DNA from: Azorinus chamasolen
Taxonomy: Eukaryota; Mollusca; Bivalvia; Cardiida; Solecurtidae
Assembly (NCBI GenBank): GCA_963576725.1
Contig: OY755237.1
Span: 63,217,423 to 63,281,422 of the forward strand
Length of the DNA stretch: 64,000 nucleotides
Reading direction: 5' to 3'
Within the stretch, counting starts at the first letter, position 1. Every line of letters starts with the position of its first letter. Below the pieces are notes generated by a model that saw only the letters and a program-made list of their open reading frames with translations, made no database searches and was not told the DNA's origin. Positions 22,008-34,263 of this stretch are shown one piece after another. The translations under genes were made by a program, and so were the position numbers.

Positions 22008-22490
22008 TTATTCATACAGTGGTCATATTAGAGGGTGTCCACCATACAATAGTGCAGATGCTGATAGGAGTCAAAAGATGAAGAACCATATGAGTATACA
22101 CTTGTATAACGCAGGTTACTTGTCTTGGTCAGCATTGTTTCAAAATACTTCTTATCAGGACGACACCCGACATTCAGATCATTTTTGTTGCAAAGTAATG
22201 GAGGCAAAATAATTTTAGAAAATGCAGTTGTGAAATTTTCTGTTGACGTGAAATTAGGAATAGGGAGATTGTAAATTAGATAAAGGGAGGTAAGTGTCAA
22301 CAATGCGAGTCTTTGGTAGTTAAGTAAAGGGAGGTAAGTAGCAACAATACGGGGCATTAAGTTAGTACTAACAAAATAAATCATTGTAGATTAGAAAAAA
22401 CGAGAGTAGAAATGTACCAACAAAACGAGTCGTTGTAATTTATGAAAAGACAGATAAATATCAACATATACACGAGTTGCTGTAAAGTAG
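22008..22490. other. Non-coding stretch leading into the satellite
   Basis: Includes two phrases repeated 60 bp apart (aaagggaggtaagt at about 22,280 and 22,327) and diverged half-units of the following satellite. No gene is recognised. Confidence 0.4.
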
Positions 22491-22494
22491 AAAA

Positions 22495-23205
22495 AGTTTG
22501 ATTAGTACTAAAAGTACGAGTAGAATAGATAGCGGGATATATGTATTTATAATACGCATACAATAGATAACGGGATATATGTATTTATAATACGAGTAAA
22601 ATAGATATCTAGCGGGATATATGTATTTATAATACGAATACAATAGATAACGGGATATAATTATGTGTTTACAATACGAGTAAAATAGATAACGGGATGC
22701 ATATGTATTTACAATACGAGTACAATAATTAGCGGTATATATGTATTTGCAATACGAGTAAAATAGATAGCGGTATATATGTATTTACAATACGAGTAAA
22801 ATAGATAACGGTATATATGTATTTACAATATGAGTAAAATAGATAGGGGGATATATGTATTTACAATACGAGTAAAATAGTTTGCGGGATATATGTATTT
22901 ATAATACGAATACAATAGATAACGGGATGTATGTATTTACAATACAAGTAAAATAGATAACGGGATATATGTATTTATAATACGCATACAATAGATAACG
23001 GGATATATGTATTTACAATACGCATACAATAGAAAACGGGATATATGTATTTACAATACGAGTAAAATAGATAGCGGTATATATGTATTTACAATACGAG
23101 TAAAATAGATAGCGGGATATATTTATTTACAATACGAGTAAAATAGATAACGGGATATACGTATTTACAATACAAGTAAATAAATAACGGGAATATGTAT
23201 TTATC
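22495..23205. repeat. 38-bp satellite
   Basis: About 18 tandem units of roughly 38 bp: aatacgagtaaaatagat followed by aacgggatatatgtattta. Units vary mainly at agcggg/aacggg and gagtaaa/gcataca. There are no spacers, so this is not a CRISPR array. Confidence 0.9.
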
Positions 23206-23255
23206 CGGTAGCATTTGTGTTAGAAATGATGAATATTAATAAAATTAATTTTTAA

Positions 23256-23910
23256 TAGTAACCTTTACCCTCATATAAACGCGTTTTAACGCATTTGCAA
23301 ACAGAGTAGACCAAGATCAGATGGATCCTACTGGAGCCGTCTTATCAGGGTCTGCTCTGTTTGCTAATGAAAGTTGATAGTTCTGTTTCTTAATTTCGAA
23401 AATGGTTACACTGTACTACCTTCCATATTTCATTATAACTATTTTGTCTATGAATATTAAGTAGGTGTTGTCATTTGGAATAAACCTAGAACAGGGAAAG
23501 TGTTAACACGCGACTTTTTTTATCGATGCAGACACTGTAGAATCAGATATATATTATTCCATAAGCAAACAGGGCAGACCCGAATCAGACGGTTCATATA
23601 GGAGACGTCTGATCTGGGTCTACTCTGCTTGCAATAGCGTAGAAATGCGTATTTATGGAGTAAAGGGTTAATTAACTCTTTCCTTGATATAAACGCCTTT
23701 TCACGCATTTGCAAATAGAGTAGAGCCAGATGAGACGGCACCTATAGAAGACGTTTCATGGTCTGCTCTGTTTGTTAATGGAAGTTGATATATCTGTTTC
23801 TTTAGGTCTACTTTCTAAAATAGTTACAATGTTCCACCTTCCGTATTTCATTATAACAATTTTGTACATGAATATTCAGTATGTATGGAACATGGAACAG
23901 GGAAACGGTT
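23256..23910. mobile_element. Cluster of TTAA-type hairpin MITEs
   Basis: Three adjacent units share ends like ttaacactttccctg or ttaactctttcctt, an inner tataaacgc ... acgcatttgcaaa, and the hairpin gcaaacagagtagacc ... ggtctgctctgtttgc (about 23,296-23,370, 23,566-23,632 and 23,709-23,775). The related element at 53,760-53,978 is flanked by TTAA and has an empty site. From 23,911 to 24,287 nothing is recognised. Confidence 0.6.
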
Positions 23911-24287
23911 AATAAAAGCAAGCGAGATAGATACTAGCAATGCAAGATTGTGTTAATCATTAAAAGGGAGACCGGTACTGGTAATGCAAATTGTTGTCAG
24001 GTTTTGAATAGAGAAGTTCGAACTTTCGGTTTTACACGAACGGCAATAACATCGGCCGGGCAAATGTAGTTTTATTTCACTGGGTGGGATCCGTCACCAT
24101 TTCTATATGTTAGGAAACTCCAACACTTATATGTAATAATAATACATCTACAAACTATTCTTAGTTTGGATTTCACAAACTGGATAATTATGTTCTATGT
24201 GATCGGATGCCCGGCAATAATACAAATAGAATACTCTAACTACATGTGGTGTGGATTTCTACACAGGACACTTACTTGGATACGTAA

Positions 24288-24504
24288 CCCTTTCCCTCAT
24301 ATTGACTTTTGACGACTCTGTAAAAGTCACTTTGTGAAACCACTGTGATAAATAGAGCATTTGCACCTTTAGGAGCAAATGCTCTATTTATCACAATGGT
24401 TTCAAACTACAAATTCTAACATTTTCTTTTTCTCTAGTTAATGCTCCATTTCGGTAGATTTATTCAAAGAGGTTGTATCTAAAAATAGCCTATGAGGTAA
24501 TGGG
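24288..24504. mobile_element. TTAA-type MITE, 217 bp
   Basis: Begins CCCTTTCCCTCATATTGAC and ends tagcctatgaggtaatggg. The centre is a strong hairpin (gtgataaatagagcatttgc mirrored). It is closely related to 53,760-53,978. TTAA follows the right end and GTAA precedes the left, probably a mutated TTAA. This TTAA preference points to a piggyBac-type transposase in trans. Confidence 0.75.
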
Positions 24505-24943
24505 TTAAAGTGTACAGATGAACTTTGACACTGTCACATGTGGTTTGGAAATTCTAAATACAATACAGAAACTATAAATGTCTTCTTCATTATTTCATGC
24601 CGGACTTGCCGCCTCCTTACATTATACTTTAATTCGGATATATTTACAATACGATAGTTTACATAACATGATTAGCGTTACAACGAGTTACACAAGTGAA
24701 AGAAAACATGCAATAAGCGAGGTAACTCGTACAGGCTTAAACTTAAAGCTTAGGAGATATTAACTGTCGGGCAAATCAGTTAACCAACAAGTACGCAATT
24801 GCTGCAAGATTGCAGCAAAGGAATTGTGCACGGCCTAAAACACATGAGAGATTTCATGTTGGTAGCTATTGACTAGGTAATATACTTTTTGAGTCATGGA
24901 CCGGACCAAAAGGTCGTATGAAATCTCTATGATTTGACTTGTC

Positions 24944-25225
24944 AATGATTGATTGATTGATTTCGATTTAACGTCGCTTTTAACAGTATTTCAGTCATAT
25001 CGCGACGTCCAGCTAATTACTGGTGGAGGAAGACCCCAGATGCCCTTTATACACCTTTTTCATGTACAAATCAGCAATTGGGTAGAACCACCGACCTTCC
25101 GCAAGCCAGCTGGAAGGCTTTCCCACTTGAAAAGTTCGGACTGGTCCAGACCGGGCGCGAACTCACAGCGGTGAGGATGTGAGTGATTGTTAGTCACAGT
25201 GACCGTAACCACTCGGCCACGACTT
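24944..25225 (-). mobile_element. tRNA-derived SINE (RUDI/V-SINE-like)
   Basis: Read on the minus strand, the head at about 25,220 has an A box (GTGGCCGAGTGG) and a B-box-like GAGTTCGCGCCC about 50 bp later, as in Ser/Leu-type tRNA genes. A conserved body follows (TCGCGATATGACTGAAATAC, then TGTTAAAAGCGACGTTAAA). The tail is (TCAA)n. Internal RNA polymerase III boxes and this layout fit the molluscan RUDI type; that name is from memory and not verified. Confidence 0.7.
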
Positions 25226-25667
25226 GTCAATGAAATCATGTTAAAGCGGCGATTTTACTGAGTGGTGAAAACATATGGGTGGGTTGAAGCTTGGAGCAAT
25301 AACTTTTGCAAATAAGTGGCTTACAAATTTGTATTTGGGGTACTGAATATCTGAATTTGAGATGATATACAAAATACTGTTTTTAACCAAGTAGACAATG
25401 AATAATGTTGAAATACAGTGTTTCAAAACTATGCAAAAGCTGTGGTGACAATTAGAATGTTTACTTAGACTAGTTGAAACTTGGCACTAGGAGTGATATA
25501 ATGATTATAGAATTGTTTGTAGTACGTACATAAGATATGATACATGATCTGTAAATATATTATATGGAGTTGTGTTGTATTTTCGTCAAACATAACATAA
25601 CTATCATTATAAAGGAACACAATATTTGGCAAGTCTACTGATCATTAGTACAATATATATACATGTA
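25226..25667. repeat. Diverged direct repeat, left copy, and non-coding sequence
   Basis: About 25,228-25,310 (gtcaatgaaatcatgttaaa ... gggttgaagcttggagcaa) resembles 26,405-26,500 (taatgaaatcatattgaagc ... ggttgaagcaggaagcaa). The two are about 1.18 kb apart in the same orientation, with nested MITEs between. No gene is seen. Confidence 0.5.
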
Positions 25668-26003
25668 CAGTATAACCTGGCTTATCCGACACCTGGTTAA
25701 TAAAAACCTGCTTCATTCGACAATGATGTTCGGTCCCAAATGTTGAATACCATACAGTTGAACCTCGATAACTTGAAGTCGCTGAAGTCGAACTTACCCT
25801 TACTTGCGAGATAAAATGTGGCTATGCCACGTGTTAACTTTGAAGTAAGAGTAAGTTCGACTTAAGCGAATTCAAGCTGTGTAAACTCAACTAAAGTAAT
25901 ACTGTTCAGTTGGACTTAAGCGATATCTGCTGTAACTGACACACTGCTTTATCCGTCATCCACAGTTGGTATTGAAGGATGTGGGATAAGGCAGGTTATA
26001 CTG
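25668..26003. mobile_element. Nested pair of palindromic MITEs
   Basis: The outer ends CAGTATAACCTGGCTTATCC and GGATAAGGCAGGTTATACTG are inverted repeats flanked by TA. A second element with ends CAGTTGAACCTCGATAAC... (from about 25,755) and ...TTCAAGCTGTGTAAACTCAAC (to about 25,900) sits inside it. TA flanks suggest Tc1/mariner-driven MITEs. Confidence 0.7.
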
Positions 26004-28280
26004 TATAAGGAAAACAAAATATAAACTAATTAACAACATGGCAATTAACATGTGATTGTATATAAGCATGACTCATGAATAAAACTTGGAGCAGAATTTG
26101 TTATGGGGGGGTTAAAAAAATATTATAGGAAGGAAACATGACTGATGTAAATGTTAGGAGTTATTCATGGAACGATTTAGCTGTTTTGCATTTACTTTGT
26201 CACTGAAATAGGATATAGTGAGCTTTGCATCGTAGTGCAAATAGAACTGAGTCTGTGATTACATGCATATTCATGTAACATGCTTATATCAATTGTACAG
26301 GTGCAGATATATAACCATTAAGAACATATTTGTTTAATAGTATGGTATGAAATGAAAGACGGTGCCCATTTGAAGAACACATTTTTTTTATAAATATGCA
26401 AACCCCTGTGATGTGACTACTTAATGAAATCATATTGAAGCAATCATTCCATTGAGTGGTCAAAACATGTGGTTTGGTTGAAGCAGGAAGCAAAAACTTC
26501 AGTGAAAAAATACAGTGAAATGTCGATACTTCGACATCGCTTAAGTCGAACTAACCCGCATTTCTTCAGCTAAATTTCAACGATTCGTACTCGTTTATCA
26601 TATACATTGGGAAACATGACTGTAATGTATAAATTAATAGCAGAAACGGGGGAATGTTTTAATAGCCACAATGCATAATACCTGTGTATGACACCAATAA
26701 TACACATTACGTCACATATCAATGTTATTCATTTGCTGAAACACACTGACGTAGAAACCATTATCACATTAAGTGATGTTCATAAGGCATACAAACTCCC
26801 ATACTTACTGTCTACATGAAATTATTCGAATAGGTCGACTCAATGCCCATTAACTTTTTCACTTATATTGTCCCCAAATTAAGGACAGGTTAGTATAAGA
26901 TATACATTTAAATTGAAGCACATTCATGCAAAATGGTGAAATATGCAAAACAGTCAACAAAACCACGAGTAAAAGGTCTCAGCTAAATAACTTTACCAAA
27001 GCCAAAATGCAAACAAAAGACTTATATTTTATGTACAAAATGATTTTAAACCAAAACACGTATATGGCGAATCGCCGTGACGTCACGCGCACCTGTTATC
27101 TTAGCCGAGAAAAGCTTGGTGGGCAAAAAGACTGAAAGCTGATATGTAAACAATAACAGAAACATTGACAGCACTTTGAAAACTTCTGTTAAAATCAATA
27201 AAAAACGATTATGGTGCAATCGTTGATGATAATTACATCGCTAATACGTGTAAAAACATAAACATGAACCGAAAATTGATTCTGGAAGATGAATTAACAA
27301 GATACAAACATCTTTATTTGGAGTCGGTTGTACAACAAATAACATGACGGGTCTAAAATAAACTATTTACCGACTATGTAACAAAAATAACAACAGTTTA
27401 ACATGACAACCTGTGGAGTTGTAAAGATATAAGCGTTTCGAAGCATGGGTAATACACAGTACAAAATTATAATTAGAAAAGGTTAAATATTGATAAAATA
27501 CACAAGTATAAATTAACTGTATTTGTTAAAGGCTCATATCTAAAGGGTATAATACTGATTAGAGTTACAAAAGTCCATGCATTTCTAAAGATGTGTCACA
27601 TAGTTCCTATCACAGGATACTATACTGTCAATCATGACAAAAATGTTATTTGTTGCAAATTTATATAAAATCATAAGGCGTGCAATTTCGCCCAGATTTA
27701 AGAGTTGACATCGTAATACATATAAAAATGACTGGGACCCTTTACTACGTGAATAGTCTTGTAAGAAATACTGATATCATGAATATTTATTAAATTAATT
27801 TTTATAATAGCATATGTACTGAGGGTGTTTTGGTATTGGGAAAAAACTGTAGATTCATATCCAACATAAATTCATAACCAAACATGCATTCATGGTGCAT
27901 TCAAGGCTCGTCTGACAGTATAGATCATAACCAGCCAATGCTGTGAATGTTTTTAAATGTACACTGTATATATATGTATAGCACAAGTGATTGGAGTTTT
28001 TTAAAAACTCCTTTTTTAATCTTAAAGGAGCTTGGCTCTTTTTGGCTCTTTTGACTGTTTTCTAAATCTTCTGTTAATATGCGCGCACCCCAACAGTCAG
28101 TAAGATGACGGCGGTCGTCAATTGGTAGAAGTAGAACAGAGAATACCCTGATCCGGGTCTACTCTGTTTGAAAGCATGTGAAAAAGCGTCAATGTTTTCA
28201 GAACTTTTACTGCTGTTGCCGGGTCATGTCATGTATACATTTTTAACTGAATTCGTAACGTAAGGTTGGTTGTCGGTGGT
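26004..28280. other. Non-coding stretch
   Basis: Contains the right copy of the diverged direct repeat (26,405-26,500), a fragment of the inner MITE family at about 26,514-26,590 (cgatacttcgacatcgctta), and a hairpin core at about 28,128-28,182 (tagaacagagaatacc ... gggtctactctgttt). No coding region with a recognisable product is present. Confidence 0.45.
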
Positions 28281-28975
28281 TTTTAACCCTTTCCCTGTTG
28301 AATATTTATGTCAGAAAAAGATGACATCATTAATATTTATAAGCTGATTTTCATAATGGTATAGAAACACATGCCTTTTTTGGTACTGGTAGAAATGAAG
28401 AGTCAGATCTGATATAACTTCATAAACAAACAGAATGGGTCCGATCATCCGACTCCAATAGCCTTCAGATATTGGTCTTCTCTGTTTGCAAAGACATGAA
28501 CATTGTTTATGTATGGTATTAACATTGTTTATGTATGGTAAAGGGATAAGCAAACAGAGCAGACCCCTCCTGATCAAACAGCTTCTATTTGCACTCTGAT
28601 CTGAGTCTAATAATTTGCAAACGTGTTTATAAAGAGTTAGGAGGTTTAAACAAATGAACATTTTTTTTATGAATTGTATAACTAAGAAAACATTCTTGTT
28701 ATTCTGTTACTTTGTGATGATTAACCCTTTCCCTGCTCAGTATTCATGTAAGAAATAATGATATCATGAATATTTATAAGCTTATGTTTTCAATGACATT
28801 TGTAGACAGGCTTGTTTTGTTGGTAGAAACTGTAGAGTCGGACCTATTACAATTTCATAAATAAACAGAGCAGACCCAGATCATACGTCTCCTGTAGGAG
28901 CCACATGATCTAGGTGTACGCTGTTTGCAAATGCATTACTCATGTTTACCGTTTATATTAGAGAAAGGGCTACAT
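28281..28975. mobile_element. Cluster of TTAACCCTTTCCCTG hairpin MITEs
   Basis: Starts with ttaaccctttccctg occur near 28,284 and 28,722, followed by atatttatgt and gaaataatgatatcatgaat. Hairpin cores at about 28,434-28,492, 28,553-28,625 and 28,862-28,935 have caaacagag ... ctgtttgcaaa. Units overlap or are truncated, so individual ends are not assigned. Confidence 0.55.
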
Positions 28976-29076
28976 TTTTGAATGCTTGAATTTTAAGGTG
29001 GAATGGCCCGTCATTGTTTAACTGTAGATTCCATTCATTATATAATAAAACTTTGCTATATGATTTTGAAGGTTTA

Positions 29077-30373
29077 CGGACATTTGCCCCCGGACACTCC
29101 CCCCCCCCCCCCGGACCTTTGCCCCCTTATTTGGGCATGGGCGGATATTTTCCCCCTGGTGTTTTAGCTTGGGCGGACATTTGCCCCAGACAGATGCCCC
29201 CTGTTGGACTTGGGCGGACATTTGCCCCCCTAGCGGTTTATCTTGGGCGGACATTTGCCCCCTTTTAATTTTCTCGAGGACGGACCTTTGGTGATTTTTT
29301 TTCATCATCAGCCTCCCTGAAATATTTTACAGGAAGTTGGGCATTTAAAACAACAAAGTGTTTATACATAAAAATTACATTCAAATAGCTACTAACCATT
29401 CATGGGGTTTCCCAATCTTTTACAAACGAGTTTAATTGAGGCCTCTTTTTTTGCAATGATCTGATGCGTGTAAATGCCTCAGTATTTAATTCGGCAGCCA
29501 TTTGCAAAAAATTGCAAACACTGAACAGGATATACGTCATGAAAACATCATTAGAAAAACCCAGGATTATATATAGCCAGGTCAGAGGTTATATGCAGAA
29601 AAGGGTGTGTACCCCTGGCCAATCAAATGATTCTGCGACATCAAATGTGACCTTTCATTTTCTGAAAACGGTGACCTTTCATTTTCTGAAAGCACTGACA
29701 GCCATATTTATTGTTTTAACACACAACGGTGTATGCAGCAGAACGTGACCTTTCACTTATTGTCATTATGTTGTTATGCGTTAAAAACACAGCAAGTGTT
29801 AATTGGATTAGGGGTTTGACTAGCCTAAAGGCAGTGAAAAATTCTATACGAACGAAATTCATTTACTGTCGGCTTACCTTTTATGATAAATATTTGTTTG
29901 AAAACTACGAATTATGCTGACTTTGATTCACCCGACACAATTTTCAACAATAAAAAAAAGATCTGGATCTGGAGGTGATATGTATACATCTGTTTGTTAT
30001 TTGAATACAAAATTACTGATTTAACAACAAAAAAGTAATTTACTTAACTTAGATATAAGCAATTATTTAAAATAGCTACATTTCTGTATTAGAGCAATTT
30101 CTAATGAATCTGGATGGAAGTCTCTGGCTTTTCTGAGATCGAGTAACACAATACATGTGGTGGCAAGACCCGGGGGGGGCAAATGTCCGCCCAAGCTAAA
30201 CCACTAGTGGGCAAATGTCCGCCCACGTCCAACAGGGGGCATATGTCGGGGGGGGACAAATGTCCGCCCAAGCTAAAAACGGGGGGGGGGGCAAATGTCC
30301 GTCCATGCCCAAATAGGGGAGGGGGCAAAGGTCCGGGGGGGGGGGGGGCAAGTGTCCGGGGGCAAATGTCCTA
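29077..30373. mobile_element. Foldback element with G/C-rich tandem arms
   Basis: Two inverted arms of about 200 bp (29,077-29,285 and 30,172-30,373) are each built from repeats of gggcggacatttgccccc. The outer ends are GGACATTTGCCCCCGGACAC and its complement. TA adjoins both ends, but the exact target duplication is unclear. The arms carry runs of 10-15 C or G. The interior is AT-rich and non-coding, with a short tandem (tgacctttcattttctgaaa, twice) near 29,650. Confidence 0.7.
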
Positions 30374-30535
30374 GAATCGATTTTGAATAATAAACAGTGA
30401 AGACCCTGGTCAGACGGTTCCTTTTTTTAGCTATATTGTCTGGGTCTACATTTTTCAAATGTCAGTACCTATTATTTCTGCATTCAAAGATTTTAACAAT
30501 ACAAACTATGGGCTTTGGCGGCCGTTTCACTCAGT
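30374..30535. repeat. Hairpin MITE core
   Basis: About 30,394-30,460: aaacagtgaagaccctggtc ... gggtctacatttttcaaa, a diverged caaacagag hairpin. Confidence 0.45.
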
Positions 30536-30753
30536 GGCGGTTTGTTCATCGCCCAGATATGGAAATTCCTCAGGATATTTACTTTTCGATACACATGTGA
30601 ATTTTTAAGCTGACATAACAGCTTCTGTTTTTCCGGCATTTTTAATAAATGCCCCTTATCAAACTCACCTGTGTCTTTTCTCGTTTCTAATTTCCCTTAC
30701 ATAGTTCGTGCTGGCCCGCCAGATCAAGTCCTAATACGAAGTAGAGCATAAAT
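30536..30753 (+). repeat. 218-bp direct repeat, copy 1
   Basis: From ggcggtttgttcatcgcc to cgaagtagagcataaat, about 97% identical by eye to 31,077-31,293. The 320-bp spacer has two CCAAT-box-like motifs (about 30,858 and 30,908) and a CT-rich tract (about 30,990-31,015). This could be two SINE-like copies or a very small LTR-type (TRIM) element. No TG...CA ends or clear target duplication were found. Confidence 0.6.
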
Positions 30754-31076
30754 AGATTTTATGGAAAACATAAAAGTATTTATGCGAACAAGATCTCAAA
30801 TGTTATACATATCCATGTTACCTCATTAGCATAACTAGCGTACCCACTGATGCAGCTGGGAGCTGTAGCCAATCACACATCAGATCGATGGCACATGGCC
30901 TTTCTTAGCCAATCAGCAGCCTCCGCTACCAGTCTTTGTTTTGGAACTGAGAGAGGAAGGCTGCTGATGGATTAGTGTTTACAAATTTTACCTCCTCCCC
31001 CAGCCTCCTCCTCAAATTTCGATGTGCATGTCATTATTTCAACATTTTCTATATATATTTGTTTCATACATTTTGA

Positions 31077-31293
31077 GGCGGTTTGTTCATCGCCCAGATA
31101 TGGAAATTCCTCAGGATATTTACTTTTCGATACACATGTGAATTTTTAAGCTGACATAACAGCTTCTGTTTTTCTGGCATTTTTAATAAATGCCCCTTAT
31201 CAAACTCACTTGTGTCTTTTCTCGTTTCTAATTTCCCTTACATAGTTCGTGCTGGTCCGCCAGATCAAGTCCAAATACGAAGTAGAGTATAAA
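31077..31293 (+). repeat. 218-bp direct repeat, copy 2
   Basis: Second copy of 30,536-30,753, followed by a short (ta)n. From 31,294 to 32,155 no feature is recognised. Confidence 0.6.
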
Positions 31294-32155
31294 TATATAT
31301 ATATTTGTTTTGAATACTGAAAATTAATTGTGTTAGACAGTTGGAGACTATATTACTACGCTAATTTACTAACTAGACCTAGGAAAAGAGTAACGATCAA
31401 AGGTGCCAGATGCATGGTCAGTAAATCCCCTAGTTTCTCAGCAGGGGACAAGGGTCAGCGATCACACAATTGCCATCTATCACACACTGTCTTATCAACA
31501 AAGTTATGAACTATTACGTAACAGGAATGCTTCTAATGGGGCCGTGCAATAATAACCTGACTGATATTTGCAAATGGCCGATATCAAGATTAAGGTTCAT
31601 GTAAAGAGTTTTTGGCCTGTTTTTTTGTTTCAATGAGAGTAAAGTTATTTCTGAACCAATATTAAAAATGTATATACCAAAATGTTTGTCTAGATACAAG
31701 GTAACTTTTGGTGCAAGTCTACACAGACCAAAACAACAAATGAGTTTGTTTGTGAGTAAAATGATATGATGCCAACATTAAAAAAATTAAAAGTCCAAAA
31801 AAATATTCTCATAATAGTAAATATATGCTTAATGTGAGGTAGTGGGAACTGAACACTGTAAAAATATATTTAACCAATAGGTAATACAGCTCACTAAATA
31901 TTTTCATTTTTCATAGATCTATCACAATGACATGTGGGTACTACTTTTTTAAAGAAACCGTATGGTGGGGGAAAAGTGCCAATATTCTCCAAAGTGAATT
32001 TTGTTAAAGACTCATGACCTTTTCGTGAATGATTAAGGTATTTTCAAACACTGTGTAGACATATATCGTCAAACATGAACGAATACTATCCAAAGGGTAT
32101 AATTTTGACTGTGTTAACGCTTTACCCTTACAATGATCAAAGTATAAAAATTACC

Positions 32156-32397
32156 TCAAAGATCCACAAATTTCACAGACTTTTCCTTGAAATCTTCCAC
32201 AATATGATCTATTTCATATATCTCATTGTCCTTATCATATATTAGACCTACTTCATATACGGCATCGTCTGCACCATCAGTTCCAGACACAAGTGAAAGG
32301 ACTGTCCCAATAAACCATTCTGTTGTATCAGCTGCAATTTTCCAGTTGTGGCCAATCCTGCCGCCCAACAAATTTGGTTCTTTCTGTGGCTGAACGT
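32156..32397 (-). CDS. Possible terminal exon of an unrecognised gene
   Basis: On the minus strand a T-rich tract ending in tttttttattttag precedes 32,397. The frame from there is open to a TGA at 32,156-32,158 and encodes about 79 residues: QPQKEPNLLGGRIGHNWK, then ADTTEWFIGTVLSLVSG, then an acidic DxxDNEIYEIDHIVEDF segment ending KFVDL. Amino-acid usage looks protein-like (balanced, Trp/Tyr/acidic pattern) compared with neighbouring noise. The alternating hydrophobic/acidic pattern could be a small beta-barrel (Tudor-like) module, but this is only an impression. A donor-like gag/gtaatt follows the stop. It could be a repeat-borne fragment. Confidence 0.4.
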
Positions 32398-33030
32398 CTA
32401 AAATAAAAAAAATATTTTTTATCTATAATATACATAATTTAAGGAAATTCATAACAACATGATAGAAAGTTTAGATTTGAAGAACAGTTAAGTTTCCCCA
32501 AAATATTTGTTTATGTGTAAGTCTTGGGAAGAGGATGTTTCAAGCTGATAAATTATTATCATCCAAACCAAAAACAGATACAGACAGAGACAGAGGTGTC
32601 ACCTTTTCATGCAAAAAGTTAGCCTAACCCTTTATTCAATAGATACTCATTTTAACACAACCTTTTTTCTCCAATCCAAGAAATATTTCCAATTTGTACT
32701 GTCATGAATATGCCCCAGAAGAAATGTCCTAGCAGATGGTAGCTTAAAGCAGGCTGGGAGTAAACCAGAATGATCCCAAAGGAGCAGTCTACTTGACTTT
32801 CAGCCCGCTTTTAGCTATCATGATCTGTATTCAATATTGAAAACAAGCTATGAATGAAAGGGATAAATTAACAAGGGTGTTTGAAGTTGGTGTCTCACGG
32901 CCTGCACCCAAGGCCAACTTAGGTAACTGAGCAAGCTGACAAAGGTATAAACATATGCTGTAATGAATGGTGTGTGTCACTGTGAATTCAATTTTTATAT
33001 TTTTTATAACACTATTAGTGCTACCTTTTA
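32398..33030. other. Non-coding, with one diverged MITE core
   Basis: About 32,722-32,830 is an inverted repeat (tagcttaaagcaggctggga mirrored by cagcccgcttttagcta). The rest is unassigned. Confidence 0.45.
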
Positions 33031-33034
33031 CTTT

Positions 33035-33190
33035 GGAAAGAAACGACGTTCTCCGGTGTTCATGAAGTTATGCAACTCATAGCTTCAGGTGCAAAGTAAG
33101 CGAGTCCCGAAGGGGTTCACGTTTAGCTTTGCCTGTGAAAGCTATGAGCTGCAAAACCTCATGAATACCGGAAAACGTCATTTATTTACA
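33035..33190. repeat. 150-bp palindrome
   Basis: The left arm gaaacgacgttctccggtgttcatgaagttatgc (only the ends quoted here matter) is mirrored by gcaaaacctcatgaa and taccggaaaacgtc. An inner pair is tcatagcttcaggtgcaaag / ctttgcctgtgaaagctatga. It is probably a MITE. Confidence 0.6.
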
Positions 33191-33306
33191 TTTCTTCTAA
33201 TGTTTAAAAACTTGTGTCAGACTATTGTTTGTAAGATTTAGCAGTAGTGTGGGGAAACTCGCTTGGTGTTGAGGTGCCGGGTGTCCGACACTCAATAATT
33301 GGAGAA

Positions 33307-33387
33307 CTGAAAACCGAGATCCAAGTCCCTTTTACAATTTATTCATAAAAACACGACAATCAGTGTTGGCATCGAAAGGCAGACGTA
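33307..33387. repeat. 80-bp direct repeat, copy 1
   Basis: aaaaccgagatccaagtccc ... gttggcatcgaaaggcaga recurs at 34,189-34,263. The 800 bp between are non-coding, with a 70-bp near-tandem repeat (ctattcagtaacaagag...) at about 34,030-34,160. Confidence 0.7.
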
Positions 33388-34188
33388 TTAGTAAGATATT
33401 AAAACAGTTTACGTAACTTATCATGATCAACTTTCCATAGATACAATGTATACGGAATCAAGTACGCATGTAAACAGACTGTTACTTAATGAAGAGAATA
33501 TTATATATATAGATCATATTTATGTCTGTAGCTCAACAGATGAATTAATACAATGAGCTAGATGAATAAATACAATCTTTACTTACATCATATTCCAAAT
33601 CTTAATTGTTAATCGTCAAAATACATCAAATGCAAAACGGAAAGGTACAATAAGAATCAGCATCATTTCGTCTGTGGAAATGGCTAAAAGGGAGATAATC
33701 AGGCAAGGGAGACAATCGTATCGTATTCGTACCCATCCGATTCACATTCCATGCATAAAGAACATGTTCTAAGTTCTAAGCAATAAACGATAATTTAGAT
33801 ATTATAATACTGTATAATTTCTTTCCCTAGTTAATAAAGTCAATTTACGTATCAGGCTAAGTATTAAAACATTCTCATCAAAACACCTAATGCATATTCA
33901 TTAACCAGTTGTCTAAATCAGCTATATCCTTTACATAAGCATGTCAGGATCCAAACAATGACTTGTACCAATTCTTCAAGTCAGAATTTTACATCGAGTA
34001 ATTAGTTTAACACAAAATGCAGCCAGTCAATAAGCTATTCAGTAACAAGAGCATCTTAAGGAATGAATGCATCATGGAATAACAACTGGCGAATTAATAA
34101 ACTATTCAGTAACAAGAATATCCTAAGTAATAAATGCATGTTCGAATAATAACTCTGAAAATAACATAAATGTATTACTAACCTGAAA

Positions 34189-34263
34189 ACCGAGATCCAA
34201 GTCCCTTTTACAATTTATTCATAAAAACACGACAATCAGTGTTGGCATCGAAAGGCAGAAGTA
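34189..34263. repeat. 80-bp direct repeat, copy 2
   Basis: Second copy of 33,307-33,387. From 34,264 to 35,239 no gene is recognised. Confidence 0.7.

Noticed and set aside
22495..23205. Regular direct repeats suggesting a CRISPR array
   Set aside because: Units are contiguous with no unique spacers, and the surroundings are clearly eukaryotic.
29014..29308. Pro/Gly-rich frames over the G/C-rich arms (also 30,101-30,458)
   Set aside because: They are produced by the simple gggcggacatttgccccc tandem in several frames on both strands.
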